Of a DNA stretch of 36,335 bases, positions 15,809 to 25,142 are shown piece by piece. This stretch comes from Planktothrix sp. FACHB-1365 (GTDB lineage Bacteria; Cyanobacteriota; Cyanobacteriia; Cyanobacteriales; Microcoleaceae). The stretch's first letter is position 1. The number at the start of each line of letters is the position of its first letter. Both the position numbers and the translations under genes were made by a program. The stretch covers positions 1 to 36,335 of the forward strand of contig NZ_JACJSC010000045.1 of NCBI RefSeq assembly GCF_014697575.1, written 5' to 3'. The notes under the pieces were generated by a model. The model made no database searches. It saw only the letters and a program-made list of their open reading frames with translations, and was not told the DNA's origin.

Positions 15809-16010
15809 TCAGCACCCCGCTCTAAAGAGACGGGGCTTCATGCCTCTAACTTTGGATAGCTGACCAGCCTGAGCCTAACGGCTACGTTATCGGCAAGTGT
15901 TCAAGAACCCACCAATAGATGCGTAGCTAGTCTGTTGCTCTGGAACTTAAAAGTTAAACAGTTTTACGAGGGGTAAAACAGTGCTTTTGAGATAGTTACC
16001 GACCGATAAC
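15809..16010 (+). ncRNA. Strongly folded RNA-like sequence, possible solo HEARO/omega-RNA
   Basis: A ~200-base gene-free stretch has nested complementarity: GTCAGC (15809-15814) with GCTGAC (15859-15864), enclosing CCCCG-CTCT/AGAG-A-CGGGG (15816-15836); AGCC/GGCT at 15872-15883; a long-range GTTATCGG (15886-15893) with CCGATAAC (16003-16010); and GTTTTAC/GTAAAAC at 15961-15979. The size, the 5' closed multi-hairpin and the long-range pairing resemble HEARO RNAs (omega-RNAs of IscB elements), which are common as stand-alone copies in cyanobacteria. No IscB gene follows. Fold and orientation are inferred from sequence only; a remnant of a transposon end is the alternative. Confidence 0.45.
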
Positions 16011-16020
16011 ATTGGCGTTC

Positions 16021-16218
16021 GCGCAGCGTGTGCGAAGCACTCAGCTAACTTCACCCTAGAAATAGGAGTGGGAGAAATCCCAAAAAAAAACAGGAATCGG
16101 CAAATACAACAATTTTTGTCGGTTCCCAATCTAGTATTCACGGAGAATAAATTCTCCTGAGTCGTTTTTCCTCCGCGCTCTGAACAGACGCGGTTTCCAA
16201 ACTTCCCATTTTTTTATT
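16021..16218. other. Spacer with TTCGCGCAGCGTGTGCGAA-type repeat
   Basis: Right after the folded sequence, 16018-16038 holds a GC-rich imperfect palindrome of the kind repeated in many cyanobacterial genomes. The remainder, with an A9 run near 16082-16090, shows no gene. It presumably includes the promoter of the YbjN-domain gene. Confidence 0.45.
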
Positions 16219-16695
16219 ATGACAAGTACAGAACAAGCCCCGTTAACCACTGAAACGAACGACGAACTGATTGAAGATGCCATGGCCACCGTCAAACCTT
16301 CCGACGAAATTGAAGCGGTTCTTGCTGGGTTAGCTGAAGACCAAAAGGTGATGGTGGCAACGTCCGAAGCGGGTAAGGTTTGGCAGTTTGAATATGGTAG
16401 CGTCGAAGTGTTTGTCCAACTCACGGGAGAAACCGATGAAGATACCCTCACGGTTTGGGCCTCTGTACTGAAATTCCCGGTGAAAAATGAAAACTTGTTA
16501 ATGCGAAGATTATTAGAAATGAACTGGTTATCAACTTTAGAATCCCATTTTGCCATTGTTAATGATCAAGTTGTGGTTTTATCCAGTCGGACGTTAGCGG
16601 ATATTTCTGCGAGTGAAATCTCTCGGATTATTACGATTGTAGCAACCATTGCTGATAATAACGATGATCAATTACAAGCAGAATTCGGACTCTAA
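16219..16695 (+). CDS. YbjN-domain protein
   Basis: 158 residues. After a polar N-terminus, the core WQFEYGSVEVFVQLTGETDE, DTLTVWASVLKFPVKNENLL, RRLLEMNWLSTLESHFAIVN and QVVVLSSRTLADISASEIS matches the YbjN fold, related to type III secretion chaperones but found free-living in cyanobacteria; its role is not established. It is acidic and soluble. The next gene starts inside its 3' end (ATG 16664), so the two are translationally coupled. Confidence 0.85.
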   Translation: MTSTEQAPLTTETNDELIEDAMATVKPSDEIEAVLAGLAEDQKVMVATSEAGKVWQFEYGSVEVFVQLTGETDEDTLTVWASVLKFPVKNENLLMRRLLEMNWLSTLESHFAIVNDQVVVLSSRTLADISASEISRIITIVATIADNNDDQLQAEFGL

Positions 16696-17437
16696 AGTTT
16701 GGCGTTTAATTCCCGTCTTGAACGCATCGGGACATCTGCAAATGGCGATTGACCATTGGTTATTTCACCAACATCAACAAGGTCAACATCCCTCGACTTT
16801 GCGGTTTTATCTGTGGGAAACGGCAACGATTTCTTTAGGCTATCATCAAAAAAATTGGCCGCAACATTGGCAAGGGTTAAGGTGGCAAAATCAACCGTTA
16901 CCCTTAGTCAGACGTCCAACGGGAGGTAGGGCTGTTTTACATCAGGGGGATTTAACCTATGCAGTGATTACCTCTGGATTAACCGACAATCACAAGGCTG
17001 CCTATCAAATATTATGCCAATTTTTAATTGAAGGATGGCGATCGCTCGGCGTTGAACTACACTATGGTTGTGGGGGGCGAGGATACATTCACAACCCGAA
17101 CTGTTTCGCCACTGCCACCAGCGCCGATTTAGTCTTATCCGATGGCACCAAATTAATTGGGAGCGCCCAACTGAGGGGGAATGGAACCATTTTACAACAT
17201 GGGTCAATCCGGTTAACCCCCGATGCAGAATTATTTCGTCAGGTGTTTGGTTTGGAAATGCCTACACCCACTTTAACCTCAGTCGCTTCACCAGACAGCT
17301 TAATTCCAACGGTTATCGAAGCTTTGGCGATGGCGGCTAGTCGTTGTTTTGGGGTGGAATGGGTAATAGAACCCCTTTCGGATCTGGAATTAGAGACAAT
17401 TGTACAGCAGTATTCAACTCATTGGCAAGTTAGCTAA
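16664..17437 (+). CDS. Lipoate--protein ligase A family protein (BPL/LplA/LipB domain)
   Basis: 257 residues from ATG 16664; the frame extends to a TTG at 16649 but ATG is preferred. The family signatures are RRPTGGRAVLHQGDLTYAV (lipoyl-AMP/biotinyl-AMP site) and DGTKLIGSAQLRGNGTILQHGSI, with the catalytic-type lysine in TKLIGSAQ. Members attach lipoate or octanoate to carrier proteins such as pyruvate dehydrogenase E2 or glycine-cleavage H protein; some act as octanoyltransferases. The cyanobacterial class has not been pinned to one of these from sequence. It overlaps the YbjN gene by 32 bp, and ispH follows 60 bp downstream. Confidence 0.85.
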   Translation: MINYKQNSDSKVWRLIPVLNASGHLQMAIDHWLFHQHQQGQHPSTLRFYLWETATISLGYHQKNWPQHWQGLRWQNQPLPLVRRPTGGRAVLHQGDLTYAVITSGLTDNHKAAYQILCQFLIEGWRSLGVELHYGCGGRGYIHNPNCFATATSADLVLSDGTKLIGSAQLRGNGTILQHGSIRLTPDAELFRQVFGLEMPTPTLTSVASPDSLIPTVIEALAMAASRCFGVEWVIEPLSDLELETIVQQYSTHWQVS

Positions 17438-17497
17438 GAGGTGTTTTCTGTTAAAATCATCAATAATAAACGCATCTGAGTTAAAAACTAAAAAAAG

Positions 17498-18706
17498 ATG
17501 GATACAAAAGCATTTAGACGTTCATTACAACAGTCAGAAACCTATCATCGTAAAGGTTTTGGTCATGAAAAAGAAGTTGCGACTGTCATGCAATCTGCCT
17601 ATCAAAGTTCTTTAATTCAAGAAATTCGAGAGAATAACTATATTATTAAACGCGGTAATGTTACCATTAAAATGGCTCAATCTTTTGGGTTTTGTTGGGG
17701 TGTAGAACGGGCAGTGGCAATGGCCTATGAAACTCGCCAGCATTTCCCGACGGAAAATATTTGGATTACTAATGAAATTATTCATAATCCTTCTGTAAAT
17801 CAACATTTACAGGATATGAAAGTTGAGTTTATTCCGGTAGAAAATGGGAATAAGGATTTTTCCGTGGTCAATTCTGGGGATGTGGTGATATTACCTGCTT
17901 TTGGGGCTAGTGTTCAAGAAATGCAAATCTTGAATGAAAAAGGCTGTAAAATTGTCGATACAACTTGTCCTTGGGTTTCTAAAGTTTGGAATACCGTTGA
18001 GAAACATAAAAAGAGAGATTATACCTCAATTATTCATGGAAAATATAGCCATGAAGAAACCGTCGCTACCAGTTCTTTTGCGGATAAATATTTAATTGTT
18101 TTGAATTATAAAGAAGCAGAATATGTCTCGAATTATATTCTGAATGGGGGCAACCGTGAGGAGTTTTTAGCAAAATTTAGTCGTGCTTGTTCCGAGGGTT
18201 TTGATCCTGATCAAGATTTAGTCCAAATTGGTATTGCTAACCAAACAACAATGTTAAAAAGTGAAACCGAACAAATCGGAAAACTTTTAGAACATACGAT
18301 GATGAAAAAATATGGCCCCGATAACTTAAATCAACATTTTCAAAGTTTTAATACCATCTGTGATGCGACCCAAGAACGCCAAGATGCCATGATTGGAATA
18401 TTAGATGATCCCTTGGATTTAATGGTTGTTATTGGTGGGTTTAATTCTTCTAATACGACCCATTTGCAAGAAATGTCTATTGAAAAAGGAATTCCGTCTT
18501 ATCATATTGATTGTTCAGAACGAATTTTAACTGATAATCGTATTGAACATAAACCGTTAGGAAAGCCTTTAGAAATTCAAGAAAATTGGCTTCCAGAGGG
18601 TGAAATTTTAGTGGGAATTACGTCTGGTGCGTCTACTCCTGATAAAGTTGTTGAAGAAGTCATTGAAAAGATTTTTGCCCAGCAGTTATCGAGTGTTCAG
18701 GGTTAA
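17498..18706 (+). CDS. ispH: 4-hydroxy-3-methylbut-2-enyl diphosphate reductase (IspH/LytB)
   Basis: 402 residues, the long cyanobacterial/plastid form. The three Fe-S cluster cysteines are C66 ([12 protein letters not shown]), C157 ([12 protein letters not shown]) and C288 ([13 protein letters not shown]); the substrate-binding residues [11 protein letters not shown] and [16 protein letters not shown] are present. It performs the last step of the MEP pathway, making IPP and DMAPP in the cytoplasm with electrons from ferredoxin. The N-terminal ~55 residues are the family's extension. Substrate flow connects it to carotenoid, tocopherol and chlorophyll side chains made by other genes in the window. 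Confidence 0.97.
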   Translation: MDTKAFRRSLQQSETYHRKGFGHEKEVATVMQSAYQSSLIQEIRENNYIIKRGNVTIKMAQSFGFCWGVERAVAMAYETRQHFPTENIWITNEIIHNPSVNQHLQDMKVEFIPVENGNKDFSVVNSGDVVILPAFGASVQEMQILNEKGCKIVDTTCPWVSKVWNTVEKHKKRDYTSIIHGKYSHEETVATSSFADKYLIVLNYKEAEYVSNYILNGGNREEFLAKFSRACSEGFDPDQDLVQIGIANQTTMLKSETEQIGKLLEHTMMKKYGPDNLNQHFQSFNTICDATQERQDAMIGILDDPLDLMVVIGGFNSSNTTHLQEMSIEKGIPSYHIDCSERILTDNRIEHKPLGKPLEIQENWLPEGEILVGITSGASTPDKVVEEVIEKIFAQQLSSVQG

Positions 18707-18753
18707 ACCTTAAGGATAGTAATTCTTAAATGTTTACTACGCATTCCTATCCC

Positions 18754-18781
18754 GTAGAGACGCGCCATGGCGCGTCTCTAC
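18754..18781. repeat. Perfect 28-bp palindrome between convergent genes
   Basis: GTAGAGACGCGCCA (18754-18767) is followed directly by its exact inverse, centred on CCATGG. Palindromes of this GTAGAGACG...CGTCTCTAC type are repeated in many cyanobacterial genomes. Here it lies between ispH and the convergent aldehyde dehydrogenase gene and may act as a bidirectional terminator. Confidence 0.75.
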
Positions 18782-18798
18782 TAGATCTATAGTTTCGA

Positions 18799-20175
18799 TT
18801 ACATTAATAATAATTTTTTCATTAACCATTCTTTTCCTTTATAAGGTGCATAGCGTAAAGGTAAATCGAATAAAAAGGTTTGTTTTAACACACTGCGATA
18901 ATGGGAAAATCGATCAAACGTAGCTTTTCCGTGAGAACTTCCCATCCCGCTTTCTCCGACTCCTCCAAAGGGCAAAGTTCGACTACTAAACTGTAATAAT
19001 GTGTCATTTAAACACAGGGTTCCTGATGAAGTTTCTTGTAAGATGCGGTTTTGTTTGTCTTTATTTTGAGAAAATAAATATAATGCTAAGGGTTTGGGAC
19101 GGCTGTTAATTTGAGCGATCGCTTCTCCTAAATCATCATACTCCAAAATCGGTAAAATCGGCCCAAAAATTTCCTCTTGCATAACCGCATCATCCCAAGA
19201 GACTTGATCAATAATTGTGGGGGAAATATACTGAGTTTCGGGGTTGGTTTCACCGCCTGTAATGATTTTACCTGCTTTTAAAAATTCCTGTAATCGGTTA
19301 AAATGGAAACGGTTAATGATGCGAGCATAATCAGGGCTAGTGGCGGGATTTTCCCCAAAAAAGGTTTGAATAGATTGTTGCATTGCGGTGATTAATTCTG
19401 ATTTAATTCGAGAATCTACCAGCACATAATCTGGGGCGATACAAGTTTGACCTGCATTCACAAATTTCCCCCAAACAATCCGTTTTGCTGTATAATCAAA
19501 TTGAATATCTTCATCCACAATACAAGGGCTTTTTCCACCTAACTCTAAGGTTACAGGTGTTAAATGTTTGGCGGCTGCTTCCATTACAATCTTCCCTACT
19601 TTTGTGCCTCCAGTAAAGAAAATATGATCAAACTTTTCAGCTAATAACTCTTGACTGGTTTCCACCCCGCCTTCAACGACAGTAATATATTCAGAATTAA
19701 AATTTTTATTAATAATCTCACTAATAATTTTAGACGTATTTTGACTAATTTCTGAGGGTTTTAAAATCGCACAATTACCAGCCGCGATCGCTCCAACCAA
19801 AGGAGAAATAAGTAGTTGAAACGGATAATTCCAAGGAGCTATAATTAATACAACTCCTAACGGTTGAGGATAAATCCAGGTTGAAGCAGGAAATTGACTT
19901 AAAGAGGGGGTAACTTTTTGCGGTTTAACCCAAGATTTGAGATGTTTAATAGCATAATTAATTTCAGCAACGGGAGCGAGTTCAAAATAAGCTTCCAGAT
20001 CAGGACGGCCTAAATCCGCTTTGACTGCGTTAATAATAGCCGTTTCATGGTCTGCGATCGCTTGTTTTAAACGATAAAGTTGTTCGAGACGAAACTCGAT
20101 ATCCTGGGTTTGTCCCGTCGCAAAAAAGTCCCGTTGTTGCGCGATTAAATGTTGAATAGCAGTTTTTTCAGTCAT
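18799..20175 (-). CDS. Aldehyde dehydrogenase, class 3/fatty aldehyde type
   Basis: 458 residues from ATG 20175, chosen because GGAGAGGTG lies a few bases upstream; the frame extends 14 codons further. NAD-binding and catalytic motifs are intact: APWNYPFQL (113-121), FFTGGTKVGK (186-195), ELGGKSPCIV with E211, and NAGQTC with C245, then EIFGPILPI. The C-terminus (LPFGGVGESGMGSSHGKATFDRFSH and a hydrophobic tail) is typical of fatty aldehyde dehydrogenases. It oxidises long-chain aldehydes to acids, as AldE does in cyanobacteria, possibly at the membrane. Divergent from the cruA-like gene across an 84-bp spacer. Confidence 0.9.
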   Translation of the reverse strand: MTEKTAIQHLIAQQRDFFATGQTQDIEFRLEQLYRLKQAIADHETAIINAVKADLGRPDLEAYFELAPVAEINYAIKHLKSWVKPQKVTPSLSQFPASTWIYPQPLGVVLIIAPWNYPFQLLISPLVGAIAAGNCAILKPSEISQNTSKIISEIINKNFNSEYITVVEGGVETSQELLAEKFDHIFFTGGTKVGKIVMEAAAKHLTPVTLELGGKSPCIVDEDIQFDYTAKRIVWGKFVNAGQTCIAPDYVLVDSRIKSELITAMQQSIQTFFGENPATSPDYARIINRFHFNRLQEFLKAGKIITGGETNPETQYISPTIIDQVSWDDAVMQEEIFGPILPILEYDDLGEAIAQINSRPKPLALYLFSQNKDKQNRILQETSSGTLCLNDTLLQFSSRTLPFGGVGESGMGSSHGKATFDRFSHYRSVLKQTFLFDLPLRYAPYKGKEWLMKKLLLM

Positions 20176-20259
20176 TTTCACCTCTCCAAATTTCCCTGAT
20201 CCCCTTTTATGGTACAACTTGATCAGAGTAAAGTTATTGCAACTGAGGTCAAGCTGAGA

Positions 20260-22317
20260 ATGGCAAACCTAAAAGAAATTTTATATCTTGAAGTTCCTAC
20301 TCCCGATACTCAACAGGTTTGTGCTTGGTTGCAAAAAAATTTTCAAGCAGAAATGGGAGAAAAAATTATGACTCCCAATGGATTTCGGTTGCGATTTCCC
20401 CAGCTTGATCAAAATACACCCGAATGGAGTGAACTTTCAACCTTTGTTTGGTCAGTTCAACGCACCACCTATTTAAAAGTATTTCGAGTGGGTCAACCGC
20501 CTAAAGCGCAGGAACAGAAGTTTTTAAAACGCTTAGAAACTGAACTTAGAATCACATTTCCTTATCAATATCCTGAACCTCCAGAGATTAATTTATCCGA
20601 ACAATCCATTTTTGAAGCCTTAGAAAAAGATTATCCCTTAACGGTTAAATACTTCCAAAAAATGCCCAATGGAGAATTTGATCTGCAACGGGTTTATTGG
20701 TGGGAAAAACGGTGGCGAGAAGGGGTGAGAAATCCCCAAACGCCAAAACAAGTTATTTTTAAAACCGATACTTCACAACCGTCGGAATCTCCCAATTATG
20801 ACTTAATTTATATCGGGGGTGCTTTAGGAGTCATTCATGCCGCAGTCATGGCTAGATTAGGCTATAAAGTGTTATTAATTGAACGCTTACCCTTTGGTCG
20901 GATGAACCGAGAATGGAATATTTCTCGCAGTGAGTTAAAAAGTTTAACAGATTTAGGATTATTTACTCAAACCGAGATTGAAAGTTTTATTGCTAGAGAA
21001 TATAAAGACGGTTTTCATAAATTTTTTGATGCCTATAATCCTGAATTTGCAAAAGCTAAAATTCTTCATACCCCAACAGTCTTAAATGTGGCTTTAAATG
21101 CAGAAATTTTACTGAAACTTTCAGGAGAAAAACTAAAAGAAGCTGGAGGAGAAATATGGGATGAAACGGAATTTTTGCAAGCCAATATTGATGCGAATCA
21201 AGCCCAGGTTCAATGCCTTCATCTTCCTACCCAAAAGGAACGAATCGCCACTGGTCGTTTATTAGTGGATGCGATGGGAACGGCTTCTCCCATTGCTTGG
21301 CAATTAAACGGAGGACGGGCGTTTGATAGTGTTTGTCCGACCGTTGGGGCGGTGATTGATGGCGGGTTTGAACCAGGAGTTTGGGATGCTACATTAGGAG
21401 ATGTTTTAAATACTCATGGGGATATTTCACGGGGAAGACAGTTAATTTGGGAACTGTTTCCAGGGGGGGGAAATGAATTAACCTTTTATCTATTTCACTA
21501 TCATCAAGTTAATCCTACAAATCCCGGTTCTTTGTTAGAAATGTATGAAGACTTTTTTACTATTTTACCCGAATATCGTCGATGCGATCTAGATCAATTA
21601 GTGTGGAAAAAACCCACTTTTGGTTATATTCCAGGGCATTTTAGTACCGGAAGTCGCGATCGCAAAGTGAGTTTCGATCGATTAATTTTAATCGGAGATG
21701 CTGCTTCTTTACAATCTCCGTTAGTCTTTACCGGATTTGGATCTTTAGTGCGAAATTTATCTCGATTAACCGATTTATTAAATACCGCTTTAAAACATAA
21801 TTTATTAACCGCAGATTGGTTAGATAAAATTCGAGCGTATCAAACTAATGTTTCTGTAACGTGGTTATTTTCTAAAGGAATGATGGTTCCCACAGGCAAA
21901 TATTTACCGCCCGAAAAAATTAACTCGATTTTAAATACTTTTTTTGGAATTTTAGCAACCGAACCCCAAGATATTGCAGAAACCTTTATTAAAGATCGGA
22001 CAACTTGGTGGATATTTACCCGGTTAGCCTTAAAAGCCGCCCGCATGAATCCTTTATTATTAGTGTGGATTTTAGACTTTGTAAACTTTGGGGAAGTAGT
22101 GCGCTGGACAAAGAATTTTATCCTGTTTATGGTGTTATCGGTGGTGAGTTTTCTTTTCGGTTGGCTTCCCCATTTCGCTCGTCAAATTCAACCTTGGTTA
22201 GAACCCCGATATCCTAAACTTTGGATGTGGTTATTAACAACCAGTTATGCTTTAACTGACGGGATGGGGAAACCCCAAGCTCCCCATTTCACAACATTAA
22301 AACTCAGGGTTTCTTAA
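20260..22317 (+). CDS. cruA: CruA/CruP-family lycopene cyclase-type flavoprotein
   Basis: 685 residues from ATG 20260, preceded by GAGG; the frame also opens at 20209 (17 residues more). After a ~180-residue N-terminal domain, a dinucleotide fold begins at IYIGGALGVIHAAVMARLGYKV with LIER. The family signatures RMNREWNISR and GDAASLQSPLVFTGFGSLVR are clear, and hydrophobic segments lie near the C-terminus (FILFMVLSVVSFLFGWL). CruA converts lycopene to beta- or gamma-carotene in the membrane; CruP is a paralogue with a shorter N-terminus and different role. The long N-terminal part favours CruA. Assignment between the two is from memory, not from a tree. Confidence 0.65.
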   Translation: MANLKEILYLEVPTPDTQQVCAWLQKNFQAEMGEKIMTPNGFRLRFPQLDQNTPEWSELSTFVWSVQRTTYLKVFRVGQPPKAQEQKFLKRLETELRITFPYQYPEPPEINLSEQSIFEALEKDYPLTVKYFQKMPNGEFDLQRVYWWEKRWREGVRNPQTPKQVIFKTDTSQPSESPNYDLIYIGGALGVIHAAVMARLGYKVLLIERLPFGRMNREWNISRSELKSLTDLGLFTQTEIESFIAREYKDGFHKFFDAYNPEFAKAKILHTPTVLNVALNAEILLKLSGEKLKEAGGEIWDETEFLQANIDANQAQVQCLHLPTQKERIATGRLLVDAMGTASPIAWQLNGGRAFDSVCPTVGAVIDGGFEPGVWDATLGDVLNTHGDISRGRQLIWELFPGGGNELTFYLFHYHQVNPTNPGSLLEMYEDFFTILPEYRRCDLDQLVWKKPTFGYIPGHFSTGSRDRKVSFDRLILIGDAASLQSPLVFTGFGSLVRNLSRLTDLLNTALKHNLLTADWLDKIRAYQTNVSVTWLFSKGMMVPTGKYLPPEKINSILNTFFGILATEPQDIAETFIKDRTTWWIFTRLALKAARMNPLLLVWILDFVNFGEVVRWTKNFILFMVLSVVSFLFGWLPHFARQIQPWLEPRYPKLWMWLLTTSYALTDGMGKPQAPHFTTLKLRVS

Positions 22318-22691
22318 ATTTCGGGGTGAAACTCGACGGAATCAATGATAGATTTCTCCGGTTCAAAATGAAAGTTTAAACGTCCAAAACCTAGATCAAA
22401 AGAGATTATACTTTGAGGAATATTCAGGCTAACGTTATACCCTAAATCCCGCATTTCTGAAATCACATCACTGGTCGTCCAACCTAAATAAACTTCTAAT
22501 TCTTCAGGTTGAGGTTGACTGCTAAAGATACAATTTCGATATTTTTTCTTAAGCAATGAGTAATAGTTTGTCCCTGGAGACGTGTAACCCGTAGAGGTGG
22601 GTAAAGGGTGCGATCTTAGATGGCGTTTAAGATCCTGTTCCCAAGGGTTTTTTGCCGTTGATGAGGGGGTTAAAGGGATGGGAATCAGCAT
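22314..22691 (-). CDS. Hypothetical protein, 125 residues
   Basis: The start is ATG at 22691; its stop overlaps that of the cyclase gene by 4 bp, tail to tail. Residues 1-60 are Pro/Ser/Thr-rich and basic, probably disordered. Residues 61-125 (EELEVYLGWTTSDVISEMRD, LGYNVSLNIPQSIISFDLGF, GRLNFHFEPEKSIIDSVEFH) could form a small alpha/beta domain. I recognise no family. The reading frame and composition support a real gene with moderate confidence. Confidence 0.55.
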   Translation of the reverse strand: MLIPIPLTPSSTAKNPWEQDLKRHLRSHPLPTSTGYTSPGTNYYSLLKKKYRNCIFSSQPQPEELEVYLGWTTSDVISEMRDLGYNVSLNIPQSIISFDLGFGRLNFHFEPEKSIIDSVEFHPEI

Positions 22692-22851
22692 GAGTTATCC
22701 TCCAATCTAAAATTCTTGTAGAAGTACCTTTGTTCCTAGCTTGTTCTATAACTTCCTCGTTTGTCGATAGGGATAAGTTCAGGATTTCAGGTTTCTACTC
22801 GTCTATTTGGGGATAGGATTCCCTAAAAAAAGGATGGAAAAGTTCAGTTCA

Positions 22852-22895
22852 GATCTTCCGTACTGATAGAAGTTTTCAATTGAGTACGGAAGATC
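22852..22895. promoter_or_regulatory. Perfect 13-bp inverted repeat
   Basis: GATCTTCCGTACT (22852-22864) and AGTACGGAAGATC (22883-22895) are exact inverse copies around an 18-base spacer. It is 160 bp upstream of the hypothetical protein start (22691, minus strand) and downstream of ftsH, so it could be an operator for the former or a hairpin in a read-through transcript. Confidence 0.6.
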
Positions 22896-22966
22896 GGGAA
22901 ATTAGCGATCGCACTTCAATATTAATTAGCGCGAGTTTAACCTTTTGTTAATCCATGACTTAAAGT

Positions 22967-23008
22967 AGCGATCGCTTGCTGATTTTTTTAGAGGCGATCG
23001 CTTTTTTT
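22967..23008 (+). terminator. Hairpin made of two HIP1 sites with T tract
   Basis: AGCGATCGC (22967-22975) and GCGATCGCT (22994-23002) pair across an 18-base loop and run into a T tract on the plus strand. It sits 5 bp beyond the ftsH stop (23013); on the minus strand the downstream tail is not U-rich. It may be a weak bidirectional terminator. The rest of the 22692-23012 spacer has no gene. Confidence 0.45.
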
Positions 23009-23012
23009 GAGC

Positions 23013-24941
23013 TTAACTTCTGGTTGCTAACTGACGCTCTGGAAGGGGAGTTTTTTCGGCAACCAGTTGTCGGAATTGTTCTCCATCTAAGGTTTCTACT
23101 TCTAACAATAATTCTACCAATTGATCAATTAACATTCGGTGTTCCCGAACTATTTCTCGTGCTTGTTCATAACATTGAAATGCCAGTGATCGAATCAAGT
23201 GATCAATTTGGGTAGCGACTTCTTCAGAATATTCTGATTGAGAGGGAAATCCTCGCCCTAAAAACACCTCTCCCGATGGACTTTCTAACGCCACTAACCC
23301 TAAATCAGACATTCCATAATGGGTGATCATTTCCCGTGCTAAATTCGTCACGGTTTGAATATCACTCGTTGCGCCATTGGTAACTTCCGCATCCCCAAAA
23401 ACTTCCATTTCGGCGGCACGTCCTCCCAAACAAATGGTAATCCGATCAATTAACCAGGCTTTTGTATATAGCCCACTATCGACCATTTCTTCATTAAACA
23501 TTTGTTGAGCAAAACCTCCAATCCCTCCCGAACGCGGGATAATAGTAACTTTATTTAAGGGATCGGAATTTTTCAACAATGTCATTAATAAAGCGTGTCC
23601 GATTTCATGATAGGCAATCAAACGCTTTTTCTTACTATCTAATAACGGCGTTAAGGCTAACCCAATGGTAATCCGATCAATGGCATCATCAATTTCTAAA
23701 GCAGTAATTGCTTCTTTGCGTCGTCGGGCGGTTAAAATTGCCGCTTCATTGAGTAAATTTGCTAAATCTGCACCGGATAATCCAGGGGTACGACGAGCGA
23801 TCGCATCTAAAGAAACCTCCTCGGATAACTTCTTATTGCGGGCGTGAACTTTAAGAATTCCTAAACGACCATTAAAACTGGGTAAATCGACCATCACTTG
23901 TCGATCAAATCGACCCGGACGCAATAACGCCGCATCTAAAACATCAGGACGGTTGGTAGCAGCAATGACAATAATTCCTGTATTACCTTCAAACCCATCC
24001 ATTTCTGTTAATAATTGGTTTAGGGTTTGTTCGCGTTCATCATTTCCCCCCCCAATTCCAGCGCCCCGTTGACGTCCGACGGCATCAATTTCATCAATAA
24101 AAATTAAACAAGGGGCATTTTCCTTGGCTTTTCTAAATAAATCCCTCACCCGTGAAGCACCAACCCCCACGAACATCTCCACAAATTCTGACCCAGAGAT
24201 GCTGAAAAAGGGTACTCCGGCTTCTCCAGCAATGGCTTTAGCTAATAGAGTTTTTCCGGTTCCCGGTGGCCCAATTAATAAGACCCCTCTGGGAATTTTC
24301 GCCCCAATGGCTGTAAAGCGTTCCGGTTGCTTCAGGAAGGTGACAACTTCTTGCAATTCTTCCTTGGCTTCCTCAATTCCCGCCACATCTTCAAATAATA
24401 TCCCCGTTTTGGCTTCCATTTGGAATCTCGCCCTGGATTTGCCAAAGTTCATCGCTTGGCCCGATGCTTGGGTAGACCGTCGCAGAATCATTAATAGAAA
24501 TGCCAATACGCCAAAAATAATCAGCATATTGATAATTAACCCCATCGCCGCACTATTATCGGCCGTAGGGCTAACTTCATACTCAACATTATTCGCCCGA
24601 ATTTCCTGCATTAATTCCGGGTTTTGTTCAAACAGAGAAACCCAATACACCGACGATGGCTTTTTGTCTTTGTCTCCCTTCAAGGTGACTTTTGCCATTT
24701 GTCGTGAGGGATCTTCTTCAATTTTTTGGACTTCCCCAGCCTCAATTTTCTGCAACAGTTGACTATAGGTTAGGGTTTTTGGGGTGTTATTGGCAAATGC
24801 TGGAGTCCCCAAGAGTAGACTCTGGGCCATCATCCAACTACCTAAAATTCGCCCTAGTCGTTTGGCGATGATGGTTTTTTGGGGGACGATCTGTTTGGCA
24901 TCTGGCCATCCCGTCCAGGCTTTGATCCAAGACCTCTTCAT
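23013..24941 (-). CDS. ftsH: ATP-dependent zinc metalloprotease FtsH
   Basis: 642 residues. Hydrophobic segments near 30-50 and 132-153 anchor it in the membrane with a periplasmic or lumenal domain between ([20 protein letters not shown]). The AAA+ module has Walker A GPPGTGKT (224-231), Walker B LIFIDEID (279-286) and the second region of homology ([21 protein letters not shown]). The zinc site is HEIGH (445-449), followed by the usual downstream region ([19 protein letters not shown]). It extracts and degrades damaged membrane proteins; cyanobacteria have four paralogues, including those for photosystem II repair. Which one this is cannot be fixed here. It is divergent from the FMN reductase gene. 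Confidence 0.96.
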   Translation of the reverse strand: MKRSWIKAWTGWPDAKQIVPQKTIIAKRLGRILGSWMMAQSLLLGTPAFANNTPKTLTYSQLLQKIEAGEVQKIEEDPSRQMAKVTLKGDKDKKPSSVYWVSLFEQNPELMQEIRANNVEYEVSPTADNSAAMGLIINMLIIFGVLAFLLMILRRSTQASGQAMNFGKSRARFQMEAKTGILFEDVAGIEEAKEELQEVVTFLKQPERFTAIGAKIPRGVLLIGPPGTGKTLLAKAIAGEAGVPFFSISGSEFVEMFVGVGASRVRDLFRKAKENAPCLIFIDEIDAVGRQRGAGIGGGNDEREQTLNQLLTEMDGFEGNTGIIVIAATNRPDVLDAALLRPGRFDRQVMVDLPSFNGRLGILKVHARNKKLSEEVSLDAIARRTPGLSGADLANLLNEAAILTARRRKEAITALEIDDAIDRITIGLALTPLLDSKKKRLIAYHEIGHALLMTLLKNSDPLNKVTIIPRSGGIGGFAQQMFNEEMVDSGLYTKAWLIDRITICLGGRAAEMEVFGDAEVTNGATSDIQTVTNLAREMITHYGMSDLGLVALESPSGEVFLGRGFPSQSEYSEEVATQIDHLIRSLAFQCYEQAREIVREHRMLIDQLVELLLEVETLDGEQFRQLVAEKTPLPERQLATRS

Positions 24942-25086
24942 AAAATAACTCTACCTTTTCCTGTTGCTATGTTCCCAACTTTTAACAGAAGTGGGGGTAA
25001 ATCTAGTTTAACGCTCAGACGTTGGGTTGATCGGTTGACGACTGAAGAAACTGAGTTTCTGTACCCGTTTTGATTTAGCTATGCTA

Positions 25087-25102
25087 TCGTTTAATTAAAC
25101 GA
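25087..25102. promoter_or_regulatory. 16-bp perfect palindrome, operator candidate
   Basis: TCGTTTAATTAAACGA (25087-25102) is a perfect palindrome in the divergent spacer between ftsH and the FMN reductase gene, 40 bp before the reductase ATG. Its size and symmetry suit a dimeric repressor site. Confidence 0.5.
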
Positions 25103-25142
25103 AGTCATTATGAGTACATTATAAAATCAGGAGATCCCCATT

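Noticed and set aside
15947-16141. Minus-strand 64-codon frame opposite the folded RNA
   Set aside because: It lies across stems and a genome-type GC palindrome, and the product is cysteine- and phenylalanine-rich without domain character.
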